A DNA stretch of 13,316 bases from Bacteroidaceae bacterium (GTDB lineage Bacteria > Bacteroidota > Bacteroidia > Bacteroidales > Bacteroidaceae): contig JAQWAN010000023.1 in the NCBI GenBank assembly GCA_028707655.1, positions 1 to 13,316 of the forward strand. The letters are read 5' to 3'. Numbering within the stretch: the stretch's first letter is position 1; every line of letters begins with the position of its first letter. Position numbers and translations under genes: made by a program. Shown here one piece after another: positions 6,994 to 13,316 of the stretch. The notes under the pieces are model-generated. The model saw only the letters and a list, made by a program, of their open reading frames with translations, was not told the origin of the DNA and did not search any database.

Positions 6994-7001
6994 TAAATTT
7001 G
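6994..7001 (+). promoter_or_regulatory. Candidate -7 box for the sorting-domain protein - uvrA - ybaK operon
   Basis: TAAATTTG is a full TAnnTTTG match, 47 bases before the ATG at 7049. The expected TTG about 20 bases upstream is not evident. A TTTG at 6983-6986 is too close to be the -33 element. The box lies downstream of the GTG at 6971, so that GTG would not be in the transcript. Confidence 0.42.
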
Positions 7002-7048
7002 CGGAGGATAGGAGAAGTTTATCTCTTATCAACGTAATCGTTAAGCGT

Positions 7049-7771
7049 ATGAATCTGTATAAACCTCTTTTTTCCATCGTTTTTCTCTTTTTTATCTTGT
7101 TCATTGCTCCTTTTTCTTTGGTAGCACAACAAGTTAATCCATTGGCTATTGTGGAGACTGAGAATGGAGTGGCCAGTGAGGAAACATTTCAGTCTGGCGA
7201 GTCTTTTTCTGGCTCTGCTCCAATGCGTATACGTTTTGAAGCGGGACTTCAGGATGTACCAGCAGGTATGTCTAGTCATTGCGACTGGCAGTTTTATATG
7301 GACCCAGTGGAATCTTCATTTCTAAATAGATATGAAGAAGAAACAACCTTCAATTTTGATGTATCTGGCACCTATCGTGTGGTGTTAACCGTCACCTTTA
7401 CCGATGAAGATGGTACACAAACCATTGTTGGTCCATCCGACCCCCTGACCATTACAGTAGCTACTTCCAAATTACATGTACCCAACGCCTTCTCTCCCAA
7501 TGGAGATGGCATTAATGATATATTCACCGTTACCTACCAATCTTTAGTAAAGTTTCAAGCCGTTGTTTTTAATCGTTGGGGAAAAGAGATGTACCAATGG
7601 GATTTAAGTACCATCGACAAAGGATGGGATGGCTTCTATCATGGTAAAGCAGTTGCTGATGGGGTTTATTTTATAGTGGTTGAGGCGGTTGGATCGGATG
7701 GTGTAAAGTATAGTCATAAAGGCGATATAAATGTCTTAAAAGGCTTTACTGATTCGTCTACTACACCGTGA
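7049..7771 (+). CDS. Secreted protein with PKD-like domain and gliding-motility/type IX secretion C-terminal domain (CHU_C, type B sorting)
   Basis: The 240-residue product has a signal peptide at about 1-27 (MNLYKPLFSIVFLFFILFIA ending SLVAQ). A beta-rich PKD-like segment at about 45-138 contains SGTYRVVLTVTFTDEDGTQT. The C-terminal domain at 144-232 carries all family landmarks: VPNAFSPNGDGIND (144-157), FNRWG (174-178), GWDG (192-195), DGVY (204-207) and GDINVLKG (225-232). In the Bacteroidetes this domain is the type B signal for export through the type IX secretion system. The protein should reach the cell surface if that system is present. Most of the mature protein is the sorting domain, so the cargo is tiny and no enzyme motif is seen. 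The ATG at 7049 starts the signal peptide; the in-frame GTG at 6971 lies before the likely promoter. It is 23 bases upstream of uvrA and probably co-transcribed. Confidence 0.87.
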   Translation: MNLYKPLFSIVFLFFILFIAPFSLVAQQVNPLAIVETENGVASEETFQSGESFSGSAPMRIRFEAGLQDVPAGMSSHCDWQFYMDPVESSFLNRYEEETTFNFDVSGTYRVVLTVTFTDEDGTQTIVGPSDPLTITVATSKLHVPNAFSPNGDGINDIFTVTYQSLVKFQAVVFNRWGKEMYQWDLSTIDKGWDGFYHGKAVADGVYFIVVEAVGSDGVKYSHKGDINVLKGFTDSSTTP

Positions 7772-7794
7772 TATAAGAATGAGAAAATAGAAAT

Positions 7795-10629
7795 ATGAGC
7801 GAAGAGATTGAAAAGATTGAGATCTTTGGTGCACGCATGCACAATTTAAAAAATATAGATGTTACCATACCTAGAAATAGTTTAACCGTAATAACAGGAT
7901 TAAGTGGAAGTGGAAAATCGTCGTTAGCTTTCGATACCCTATATGCAGAGGGACAGCGTAGATACATAGAAACATTTTCAGCTTATGCCCGTAACTTTTT
8001 AGGCAATTTAGAACGTCCCGATGTTGACAAAATAACCGGCTTGAGTCCTGTTATTGCTATTGAACAGAAAACAACCAATAGAAATCCACGGTCAACCGTA
8101 GGAACTACCACTGAAATATATGATTACCTCCGTTTACTCTTTGCACGAGCAGGCGAAGCCTATTCTTATCTCTCTGGTAAGAAGATGGTAAAATATACCG
8201 AGGAGCAGATTTTAGAGCTAATCTTGTCTGAGTATTTGGGCAAGAAAATCTATATCTTAGCCCCTTTGGTGAATAATAGAAAGGGACATTATTCCGATTT
8301 ATTTGAACGTATCCGCAGAAAAGGTTATCTTACTGTACGTGTGGATGGTGATGTACAAGAGGTAAAACCTTTTATGAAATTAGACCGTTATAAAAATCAC
8401 ACCATTGAGGTCGTGATTGATAAACTGGTGGTGACTAGTGAGTCGCAAGGTCGAGTACGGGATAGTATTAATATAGCGTTAAAACAAAGTGAGGGATTGT
8501 TGTCTATTCTGAATGCACAAACCCTTAGTGTGCGTCATTATAGCAAGCAACTAATGTGTCCGGTTACCGGTCTTTCTTATCGTGAACCCGCACCCCATAA
8601 TTTCTCGTTTAACTCTCCTAAAGGCGCTTGTCCACGTTGTAAAGGATTGGGTAGAGTCAATCAGATAGACCTAGATAAGATTATTCCAGACCGTCAGCTC
8701 TCTATTTATGAGGGCGGTATTATGCCCCTAGGCAAGTACCACAATACAATGATTTTTTGGCAGATAACCGCTTTGCTAGAGCAAAACGACTTTTCTATCA
8801 AAACCCCTATTCATAAATTGCCAGAAGATTTGATACGCGAAGTGCTGTATGGCTCTGATGAACGTGTTAAGTTGAAAGCCTCTCTTATAAAATCCTCCTC
8901 CGATTATTTTGTGACCTATGAAGGAATCATAAAATATATCGAGTTAATGCAGGATAAAGAAACCTCGGCTAGTGCTAAGAAATGGGCGGAGCAATTTGCT
9001 GTAACCACTGTTTGTCCCGAATGTGGAGGCAATCGTCTAAACAAAGAATCGCTAAGTTTTAAGATACATGATAAGAATATCTCCGAGTTAGCTAGCATGG
9101 ATATCACCGATTTATATGCGTGGTTAACAGATGTAGAATCTTATCTTTCCGATAAACAACGGCAGATTGCAACAGAGATTATAAAAGAGATTCGTACACG
9201 TTTACAATTTCTAATTGATGTAGGATTAGATTACCTATCGCTAAATCGTGTCTCCCGTTCTTTATCCGGTGGAGAGAGTCAACGTATTCGTTTAGCCACA
9301 CAGATAGGCTCACAGCTTGTTAATGTGTTGTATATTTTAGATGAGCCCAGTATTGGTCTGCATCAACGCGATAATATACGTCTGATTAATTCCCTTAAGA
9401 AACTACGCGATTTAGGTAACACCGTGATTGTAGTAGAACACGATAAGGATATGATGTTATCGGCCGACTATGTTATCGATTTAGGACCTAAAGTAGGTGT
9501 ATTGGGGGGCGAGATTGTCTTTACAGGTACACCAAAAGAGATGTTAGCATCCGATACATTAACGGCTCGTTATCTGCGTCGTCAAATAAAAGTAGATGCT
9601 TGTTCGCCTATGCATGAAGGTTCTGGCAAATCTTTAATCTTAAAAGGAGCTACTGGTAATAATCTGAAAAAGATTGCCGTAGAATTTCCTTTAGGTAAAT
9701 TAATCTGCGTTACTGGTGTATCGGGTAGTGGTAAATCTACTTTGATAAATGGAACCTTACAACCCATCTTATCTCAAACTTTTTATCACTCATTAATCGA
9801 CCCACTACCTTATGACTCGATAGAAGGTGTAGAGCACCTAGATAAAGTGGTCAAAGTAGACCAAACACCATTGGGCCGTACTCCTCGTTCTAATCCAGCT
9901 ACTTACACCGGTGTCTTTACAGATATACGCTCCCTATTTGCCAATCTGAACGAGTCGAAGATGCGTGGCTATGCAGCCGGACGTTTCTCGTTTAATGTAA
10001 AAGCCGGTCGCTGTGAGACCTGTAAAGGAAATGGGTATCGTACCATTGAGATGAGCTTTCTGCCCGATGTATATGTCCCCTGTGAGAGTTGCCACGGTCG
10101 CCGGTATAATCGCGAAACACTTGAAGTAAAATTCAAAGGTAAATCGATAGCGGATGTATTGAATATGACTATTAATCAAGCCGTCGACTTTTTTGAAAAG
10201 ATACCCCATATCTTGAATAAGATTAAGGTGATACAAGAGGTGGGCCTAGGTTATATCAAACTAGGACAATCCTCTACTACACTCTCAGGAGGCGAGAGTC
10301 AACGTGTTAAATTATCCACCGAATTGGCTAAGAAGGATACTGGTCATACCCTTTATGTCTTAGATGAGCCTACCACCGGACTTCATTTTGAAGATATCCG
10401 TGTGTTGATGACTGTTTTAAATCGTCTAGTAGATAAAGGCAATACGGTACTTGTGATAGAACATAACTTAGATGTTATCAAGATGGCCGACCATATTATT
10501 GATATAGGTCCTGGCGGTGGCAAAAATGGTGGAGAGCTAGTTGTTACGGGTACTCCTCAAGAAGTTGCTGCCTCACACAAAGGATATACTTCCGCTTTTT
10601 TAGCCGAAGAACTAGGTATAAATGAGTAG
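7795..10629 (+). CDS. uvrA: UvrABC system protein A (excinuclease ABC subunit A)
   Basis: UvrA is the dimeric ABC-type ATPase that finds bulky DNA lesions and loads UvrB. The 944-residue length matches the family. ATPase site 1 has Walker A GLSGSGKS at 35-42, signature LSGGESQ at 490-496 and Walker B LYILDEP at 512-518. Site 2 has Walker A GVSGSGKS at 641-648, signature LSGGESQ at 830-836 and Walker B LYVLDEP at 853-859. The C-terminal zinc module is intact, with Cys740, Cys743, Cys763 and Cys766 around EMSFLPDVYVPC. The first zinc module keeps Cys255, Cys279 and Cys282 but has Thr258 (CPVTG) where E. coli has its second cysteine. It is second in an operon, 23 bases after the sorting-domain gene and 3 bases before ybaK. 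No LexA-like operator was noticed. Confidence 0.98.
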   Translation: MSEEIEKIEIFGARMHNLKNIDVTIPRNSLTVITGLSGSGKSSLAFDTLYAEGQRRYIETFSAYARNFLGNLERPDVDKITGLSPVIAIEQKTTNRNPRSTVGTTTEIYDYLRLLFARAGEAYSYLSGKKMVKYTEEQILELILSEYLGKKIYILAPLVNNRKGHYSDLFERIRRKGYLTVRVDGDVQEVKPFMKLDRYKNHTIEVVIDKLVVTSESQGRVRDSINIALKQSEGLLSILNAQTLSVRHYSKQLMCPVTGLSYREPAPHNFSFNSPKGACPRCKGLGRVNQIDLDKIIPDRQLSIYEGGIMPLGKYHNTMIFWQITALLEQNDFSIKTPIHKLPEDLIREVLYGSDERVKLKASLIKSSSDYFVTYEGIIKYIELMQDKETSASAKKWAEQFAVTTVCPECGGNRLNKESLSFKIHDKNISELASMDITDLYAWLTDVESYLSDKQRQIATEIIKEIRTRLQFLIDVGLDYLSLNRVSRSLSGGESQRIRLATQIGSQLVNVLYILDEPSIGLHQRDNIRLINSLKKLRDLGNTVIVVEHDKDMMLSADYVIDLGPKVGVLGGEIVFTGTPKEMLASDTLTARYLRRQIKVDACSPMHEGSGKSLILKGATGNNLKKIAVEFPLGKLICVTGVSGSGKSTLINGTLQPILSQTFYHSLIDPLPYDSIEGVEHLDKVVKVDQTPLGRTPRSNPATYTGVFTDIRSLFANLNESKMRGYAAGRFSFNVKAGRCETCKGNGYRTIEMSFLPDVYVPCESCHGRRYNRETLEVKFKGKSIADVLNMTINQAVDFFEKIPHILNKIKVIQEVGLGYIKLGQSSTTLSGGESQRVKLSTELAKKDTGHTLYVLDEPTTGLHFEDIRVLMTVLNRLVDKGNTVLVIEHNLDVIKMADHIIDIGPGGGKNGGELVVTGTPQEVAASHKGYTSAFLAEELGINE

Positions 10630-10632
10630 ATT

Positions 10633-11136
10633 ATGGTAAAGAAAATAGCAAAAACAAATGTAGCCCGTTTACTAGATGCGGCAAAGATTAGTTATGCGCT
10701 AGTTCCTTACGATGTAGATGAACTCGATTTAGGAGCAGTACATGTGGCCGATAGTTTAGGCGAAGATGTAGCACAGGTGTTCAAAACGATCTTACTCAAG
10801 GGCGACAAAGTAAAGCATATTGTTTGTGTTGTACCCGGAGCAGCCGAGGTCAATTTAAAACGAGCAGCAAAAGTCTCTGGCAATAAGAAATGCGAGTTGT
10901 TACCTCTAAAAGAACTCTTAGCCACTACCGGTTATATTCGTGGTGCATGTTGTCCGATAGGCATGAAGAAAAAGTTCCCTACTTATTTTCATGCATCTTG
11001 TCTGCAATATTCAACCATCTTTGTCAGTGCTGGAGTTAGAGGTATGCAACTTCAGATAGCTCCAACCGATTTGATTACCTTTACAGATGGTGTTGTTTCT
11101 CCTCTTTTAGAGGAATCCTCCAGTGTTAACCGATAG
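10633..11136 (+). CDS. ybaK: Cys-tRNA(Pro) deacylase YbaK (aminoacyl-tRNA editing protein)
   Basis: YbaK hydrolyses Cys-tRNA(Pro) made in error by prolyl-tRNA synthetase, a trans-editing step in the cytoplasm. The 167-residue product has the expected order for the family: DVAQVFKTILLKGD with Lys51 at the position of the essential lysine, then VVPGAAEVNLKRAAKVSGNK, and the substrate-loop motif GYIRGACCPIGMKKKFPTYF at about 100-119. The end TIFVSAGVRGMQLQIAPTDL is also typical. The ATG lies three bases after the uvrA stop, so the two genes almost certainly share a transcript. No functional link to DNA repair is implied. EbsC or a ProX-type protein is the nearest alternative, but length and motifs favour YbaK. 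Confidence 0.93.
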   Translation: MVKKIAKTNVARLLDAAKISYALVPYDVDELDLGAVHVADSLGEDVAQVFKTILLKGDKVKHIVCVVPGAAEVNLKRAAKVSGNKKCELLPLKELLATTGYIRGACCPIGMKKKFPTYFHASCLQYSTIFVSAGVRGMQLQIAPTDLITFTDGVVSPLLEESSSVNR

Positions 11137-11240
11137 GTTAAACCGCGTCATCTTGCGTGAACTTTTCGAGCAGAATTGTAACGAAGAAAACTAAAATTAA
11201 CCACTTTTCTGTATTCGTATATAAAAAGTATATTTTATCC

Positions 11241-11269
11241 TTGGAAAGTGTAATAAAAATGTATCTTTG
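11241..11269 (+). promoter_or_regulatory. Promoter of the peptide transporter gene (Bacteroidetes type)
   Basis: A TTG at 11241-11243 and TATCTTTG at 11262-11269 (full TAnnTTTG match) are 18 bases apart, acceptable spacing for the Bacteroidetes primary sigma factor. The predicted start near 11275 gives an AT-rich leader of about 30 bases before the ATG at 11307. The rest of the 170-base gap after ybaK holds no terminator that I can support. Confidence 0.72.
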
Positions 11270-11306
11270 CAAACATTGTTTATTAATTAACTAAAATTTT
11301 TCTATT

Positions 11307-13025
11307 ATGTTTGACAATCAGCCCAAAGGGTTATATGCATTAGCTTTGGCTAATACAGGTGAGCGATTTGGTTATTACACAATGCTTGCCATTTTTACCT
11401 TGTTCTTACAAGCTAAGTTTGGATTTACAGCCTCAGAGGCCTCCACCGTTTATGGTGTCTTTTTAGGCTTTGTATATTTTATGCCGCTAGTAGGTGGTAT
11501 GCTTGCAGACAAGATGGGATATGGAAAGATGGTAACTACAGGTATTATAGTTATGTTCTTAGGTTATTTGTTTTTAGCTGTTCCAATTTCTGTAGAAAAC
11601 ACATGGTCTAAATATTTGATGTATGCCTCCCTCTTTCTAATCTCTTGTGGTACAGGATTCTTTAAAGGTAACTTACAAGTGATGGTGGGTAATCTGTACG
11701 ATGCGCCTCAGTATCGTAACAAACGAGACACCGCTTTTAGTTTATTCTATATGGCCATCAACTTAGGTGCACTCTTTGCTCCTACTGCTGCTGCAGAGAT
11801 GACAGGTTATGTGATGAATAAAGCGGATTTCACCTATCAATCGAATATACCTGCATTAGCGCATGAGTATCTAGATAAAACAGCAGATTTTGCAACAGAA
11901 GCCGATCTATTGGCTGCAAGTGCAGAAAATACTAGATTAGTAGAACTTACTGCAGAAGTTGAAAAAAATAAAGTAGAGCAGAACTATAGCGGAACAAACG
12001 CCGAATTCTGTCATGCTTATAACGCGCAACTATCTAAATCGTATCATTACGGATTTGGAATAGCCTGTTTATCTCTTATCTTATCGATGTTGATTTATGT
12101 ATCTACTCGTTCTACCTTTAGAGAGGCAGAAGGTGGTAAATTAAAAGTAAAATCAGCAGCGGAGAAAAAAGAGGAGGAGATCTCTCCAGCAGAAACGAAG
12201 GAGCGTATTGTAGCGCTATTACTCGTCTTTGCAGTGGTTATCTTTTTCTGGATGGCCTTCCATCAAAATGGTTTAACCATGACCTTCTTTGCACGTGATT
12301 ATACACAACACTCTGTAACTGGTATTTCTCGTTTAGGTTTTGATGTATGGCCTTTAGTATTACTATTGGTATCCGTTTACTCTACCTTCTCGTTGTTTCA
12401 ATCTAAGAAAAGAAACACAAAAATAATTTCAGGAGGCGTCTTAGCTGCTTCTTTGGCAGGTGCTTATGCACTCTACCTAGGTATGGATGAAACCATTCAT
12501 GTATTGCCACAGATTTTCCAACACTTTAACCCATTCTTTGTAGTAGCATTAACACCCGTTTCATTGGCTATCTTTGCTTACCTTGCAAAGAAGAAAAAAG
12601 AGCCTAAAGCTCCAGTTAAAATTGGTATAGGTATGTTTGTAGCAGCAGCAGGATTTGTTATCTTGGCCGTTGCTTCCTTTGGCTTACCAACGCCTACTAT
12701 TGGAGGAGCTACAGAAGTAGCTACCAGTTCTTTGGTCTCTCCTAATTGGTTGATATCTACTTATTTAGTATTAACCTTTGCCGAATTGTTATTATCTCCA
12801 ATGGGAATATCCTTCGTTTCTAAGGTTGCTCCTCCCAAATATAAAGGAGCGATGATGGGATGTTGGTTTGCTGCCACTGCTATTGGTAACTACTTAGTTT
12901 CTGTAGTAGGTTATCTATGGGGTCATCTTCCATTGTGGATGGTATGGGGTGTACTTGTTCTTTGTTGTACACTTTCTGCGCTGTTCATCTTCTCTATTAT
13001 CAAAAAACTAAACAAAGTAGCATAA
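11307..13025 (+). CDS. POT/PTR-family proton-dependent oligopeptide transporter, Bacteroidetes variant
   Basis: The 572-residue inner-membrane transporter belongs to the POT branch of the major facilitator superfamily, which imports di- and tripeptides with protons. ERFGYY at 19-24 is the core of the ExxERFxYY motif on helix 1, and FYMAINLG at 147-154 is the PTR2 signature on helix 5. Hydrophobic segments fit a 12-14 helix layout. Three oddities stand out. The first glutamate of ExxERF is Asn16. The helix 7 motif reads FFWMAFHQNG (313-322), with His319 at the substrate-contacting glutamate of characterised members. A hydrophilic loop of about 75 residues (about 171-247) separates helices 5 and 6, on the periplasmic side if topology is standard. 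I recall similar N and HQ variants in Bacteroidetes homologues, so they may be lineage traits. It is a single gene with its own promoter and terminator. Confidence 0.92.
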   Translation: MFDNQPKGLYALALANTGERFGYYTMLAIFTLFLQAKFGFTASEASTVYGVFLGFVYFMPLVGGMLADKMGYGKMVTTGIIVMFLGYLFLAVPISVENTWSKYLMYASLFLISCGTGFFKGNLQVMVGNLYDAPQYRNKRDTAFSLFYMAINLGALFAPTAAAEMTGYVMNKADFTYQSNIPALAHEYLDKTADFATEADLLAASAENTRLVELTAEVEKNKVEQNYSGTNAEFCHAYNAQLSKSYHYGFGIACLSLILSMLIYVSTRSTFREAEGGKLKVKSAAEKKEEEISPAETKERIVALLLVFAVVIFFWMAFHQNGLTMTFFARDYTQHSVTGISRLGFDVWPLVLLLVSVYSTFSLFQSKKRNTKIISGGVLAASLAGAYALYLGMDETIHVLPQIFQHFNPFFVVALTPVSLAIFAYLAKKKKEPKAPVKIGIGMFVAAAGFVILAVASFGLPTPTIGGATEVATSSLVSPNWLISTYLVLTFAELLLSPMGISFVSKVAPPKYKGAMMGCWFAATAIGNYLVSVVGYLWGHLPLWMVWGVLVLCCTLSALFIFSIIKKLNKVA

Positions 13026-13072
13026 GTCCATTTTAGACAAATGCTTCCTAATTGTTATTTATAACAACCTAT

Positions 13073-13111
13073 AAAAAAGAAGGGCTTATCTCTAGGAGAT
13101 AAGCCCTTTTT
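13073..13111. terminator. Bidirectional intrinsic terminator between the peptide transporter and the aldo/keto reductase
   Basis: GGGCTTATCTC (13082-13092) pairs perfectly with GAGATAAGCCC (13096-13106) around a three-base TAG loop. The stem is extended by flanking A-T pairs. A run of A precedes it (13073-13078) and a run of five T follows (13107-13111), so it can stop transcripts from both directions. It lies about 50 bases after the transporter stop and 67 bases after the stop of the minus-strand gene. Confidence 0.9.
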
Positions 13112-13177
13112 CTTGTTCTATATTAGCATGCTTTTTTCATCCCTTTTTGAGCGAGGAAGCTAGGGAAGAAGTGTTTA

Positions 13178-13316
13178 CTATACCTCTTCTGCTCTGTCAG
13201 TAGCCAATGCAGGAGCTATAGATAGGGCCGATAGCTCTTCTCGTAGCTCTTGTGTCATATTAATTGCTACCGATGCTAAGGCAGGTTGTAATTGCTCTAC
13301 ACTACGTGCACCGATA
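13178..13316 (-). CDS. Aldo/keto reductase, C-terminal 45 residues, cut by the right edge
   Basis: Reading the minus strand from the right edge gives IGARSVEQLQPALASVAINM, then TQELREELSALSIAPALATD, then RAEEV and a TAG stop at 13178-13180. The GARSVEQLQPALA segment is the conserved stretch near the C-terminus of NADPH-dependent aldo/keto reductases, where the Arg and neighbouring residues bind the 2'-phosphate of NADPH. The following helix with TQELREEL and a short polar tail is also usual. The catalytic Asp-Tyr-Lys-His residues are outside the window, so substrate and subfamily cannot be named. The 66 bases between its stop and the shared terminator hold nothing that I can identify. Confidence 0.8.
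   Translation of the reverse strand, partial: IGARSVEQLQPALASVAINMTQELREELSALSIAPALATDRAEEV

Noticed and set aside
6971..7048. GTG start adding 26 residues to the sorting-domain protein
   Set aside because: The likely -7 box at 6994-7001 is downstream of it. The signal peptide begins naturally at the ATG at 7049.
9582..10236. Minus-strand open frames of 61 and 100 codons inside uvrA
   Set aside because: They are shadows of a fully conserved gene, with no promoter, signal or family resemblance.
11126..11141. Hairpin TTAACC-GATA-GGTTAA overlapping the ybaK stop, considered as a terminator
   Set aside because: It has a stem of only six mostly A-T pairs and no T-run follows it.
1..13316. Search for mobile elements, CRISPR arrays, tRNA genes, riboswitches or defence genes
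   Set aside because: No spaced direct repeats, terminal inverted repeats, transposase or nuclease motifs, or cloverleaf-like segments were seen. Reading was by eye, so weak structured RNAs in the short gaps cannot be excluded.

Overview
The window reads as chromosomal DNA from a member of the Bacteroidetes, most likely order Bacteroidales. The evidence is the Bacteroidetes-type -7 promoter box TAnnTTTG upstream of several genes, the absence of strong Shine-Dalgarno sequences, the bamD - rpoZ-like - DUF4293 gene order, a protein ending in a gliding-motility/type IX secretion C-terminal domain, and a peptide transporter and UvrA with motif variants that I recall from this phylum. The genus cannot be decided from sequence reading alone. 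I see no tRNA, rRNA, insertion sequence, CRISPR array, prophage or long repeat. Gene density is high and no gene-free stretch exceeds 300 bases.

Layout. Positions 1-1465 (minus) hold the first 488 codons of uvrB, cut by the left edge. A divergent promoter region (1466-1648) separates it from a plus-strand run: bamD (1649-2455), an RNA polymerase omega-like gene (2472-2801), a terminator hairpin, a four-helix membrane protein of the DUF4293 family (2873-3331), a second terminator hairpin, and a membrane acyltransferase (3397-4440). The acyltransferase converges on and overlaps by 29 bases a minus-strand pair made of a triple-LysM/periplasmic-binding-fold protein (5083-6876) and a small outer-membrane beta-barrel (4412-5083), joined by a TAATG stop/start overlap. 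From a second divergent promoter region, a plus-strand run carries a secreted protein with a type IX sorting domain (7049-7771), uvrA (7795-10629) and ybaK (10633-11136). A POT-family peptide transporter (11307-13025) has its own well-formed promoter. It ends at a strong bidirectional terminator shared with the last 45 codons of a minus-strand aldo/keto reductase at the right edge.

How the genes fit together. Two themes interleave. The first is nucleotide excision repair: UvrA and UvrB, which form the damage-search complex, lie about 6.3 kb apart. The second is the cell envelope: BamD (outer-membrane protein assembly), the LysM/binding-fold protein with its barrel partner, the sorting-domain protein, the acyltransferase and the peptide transporter. 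RpoZ-like and YbaK are housekeeping functions in transcription and translation quality control.

Most of the window is conserved core genome. I found no convincing undescribed defence or mobile system. The best candidate for an under-described system is the envelope block at 4412-7771: a LysM plus type I periplasmic-binding-fold protein translationally coupled to a barrel, divergent from a sorting-domain protein that shares an operon with uvrA.
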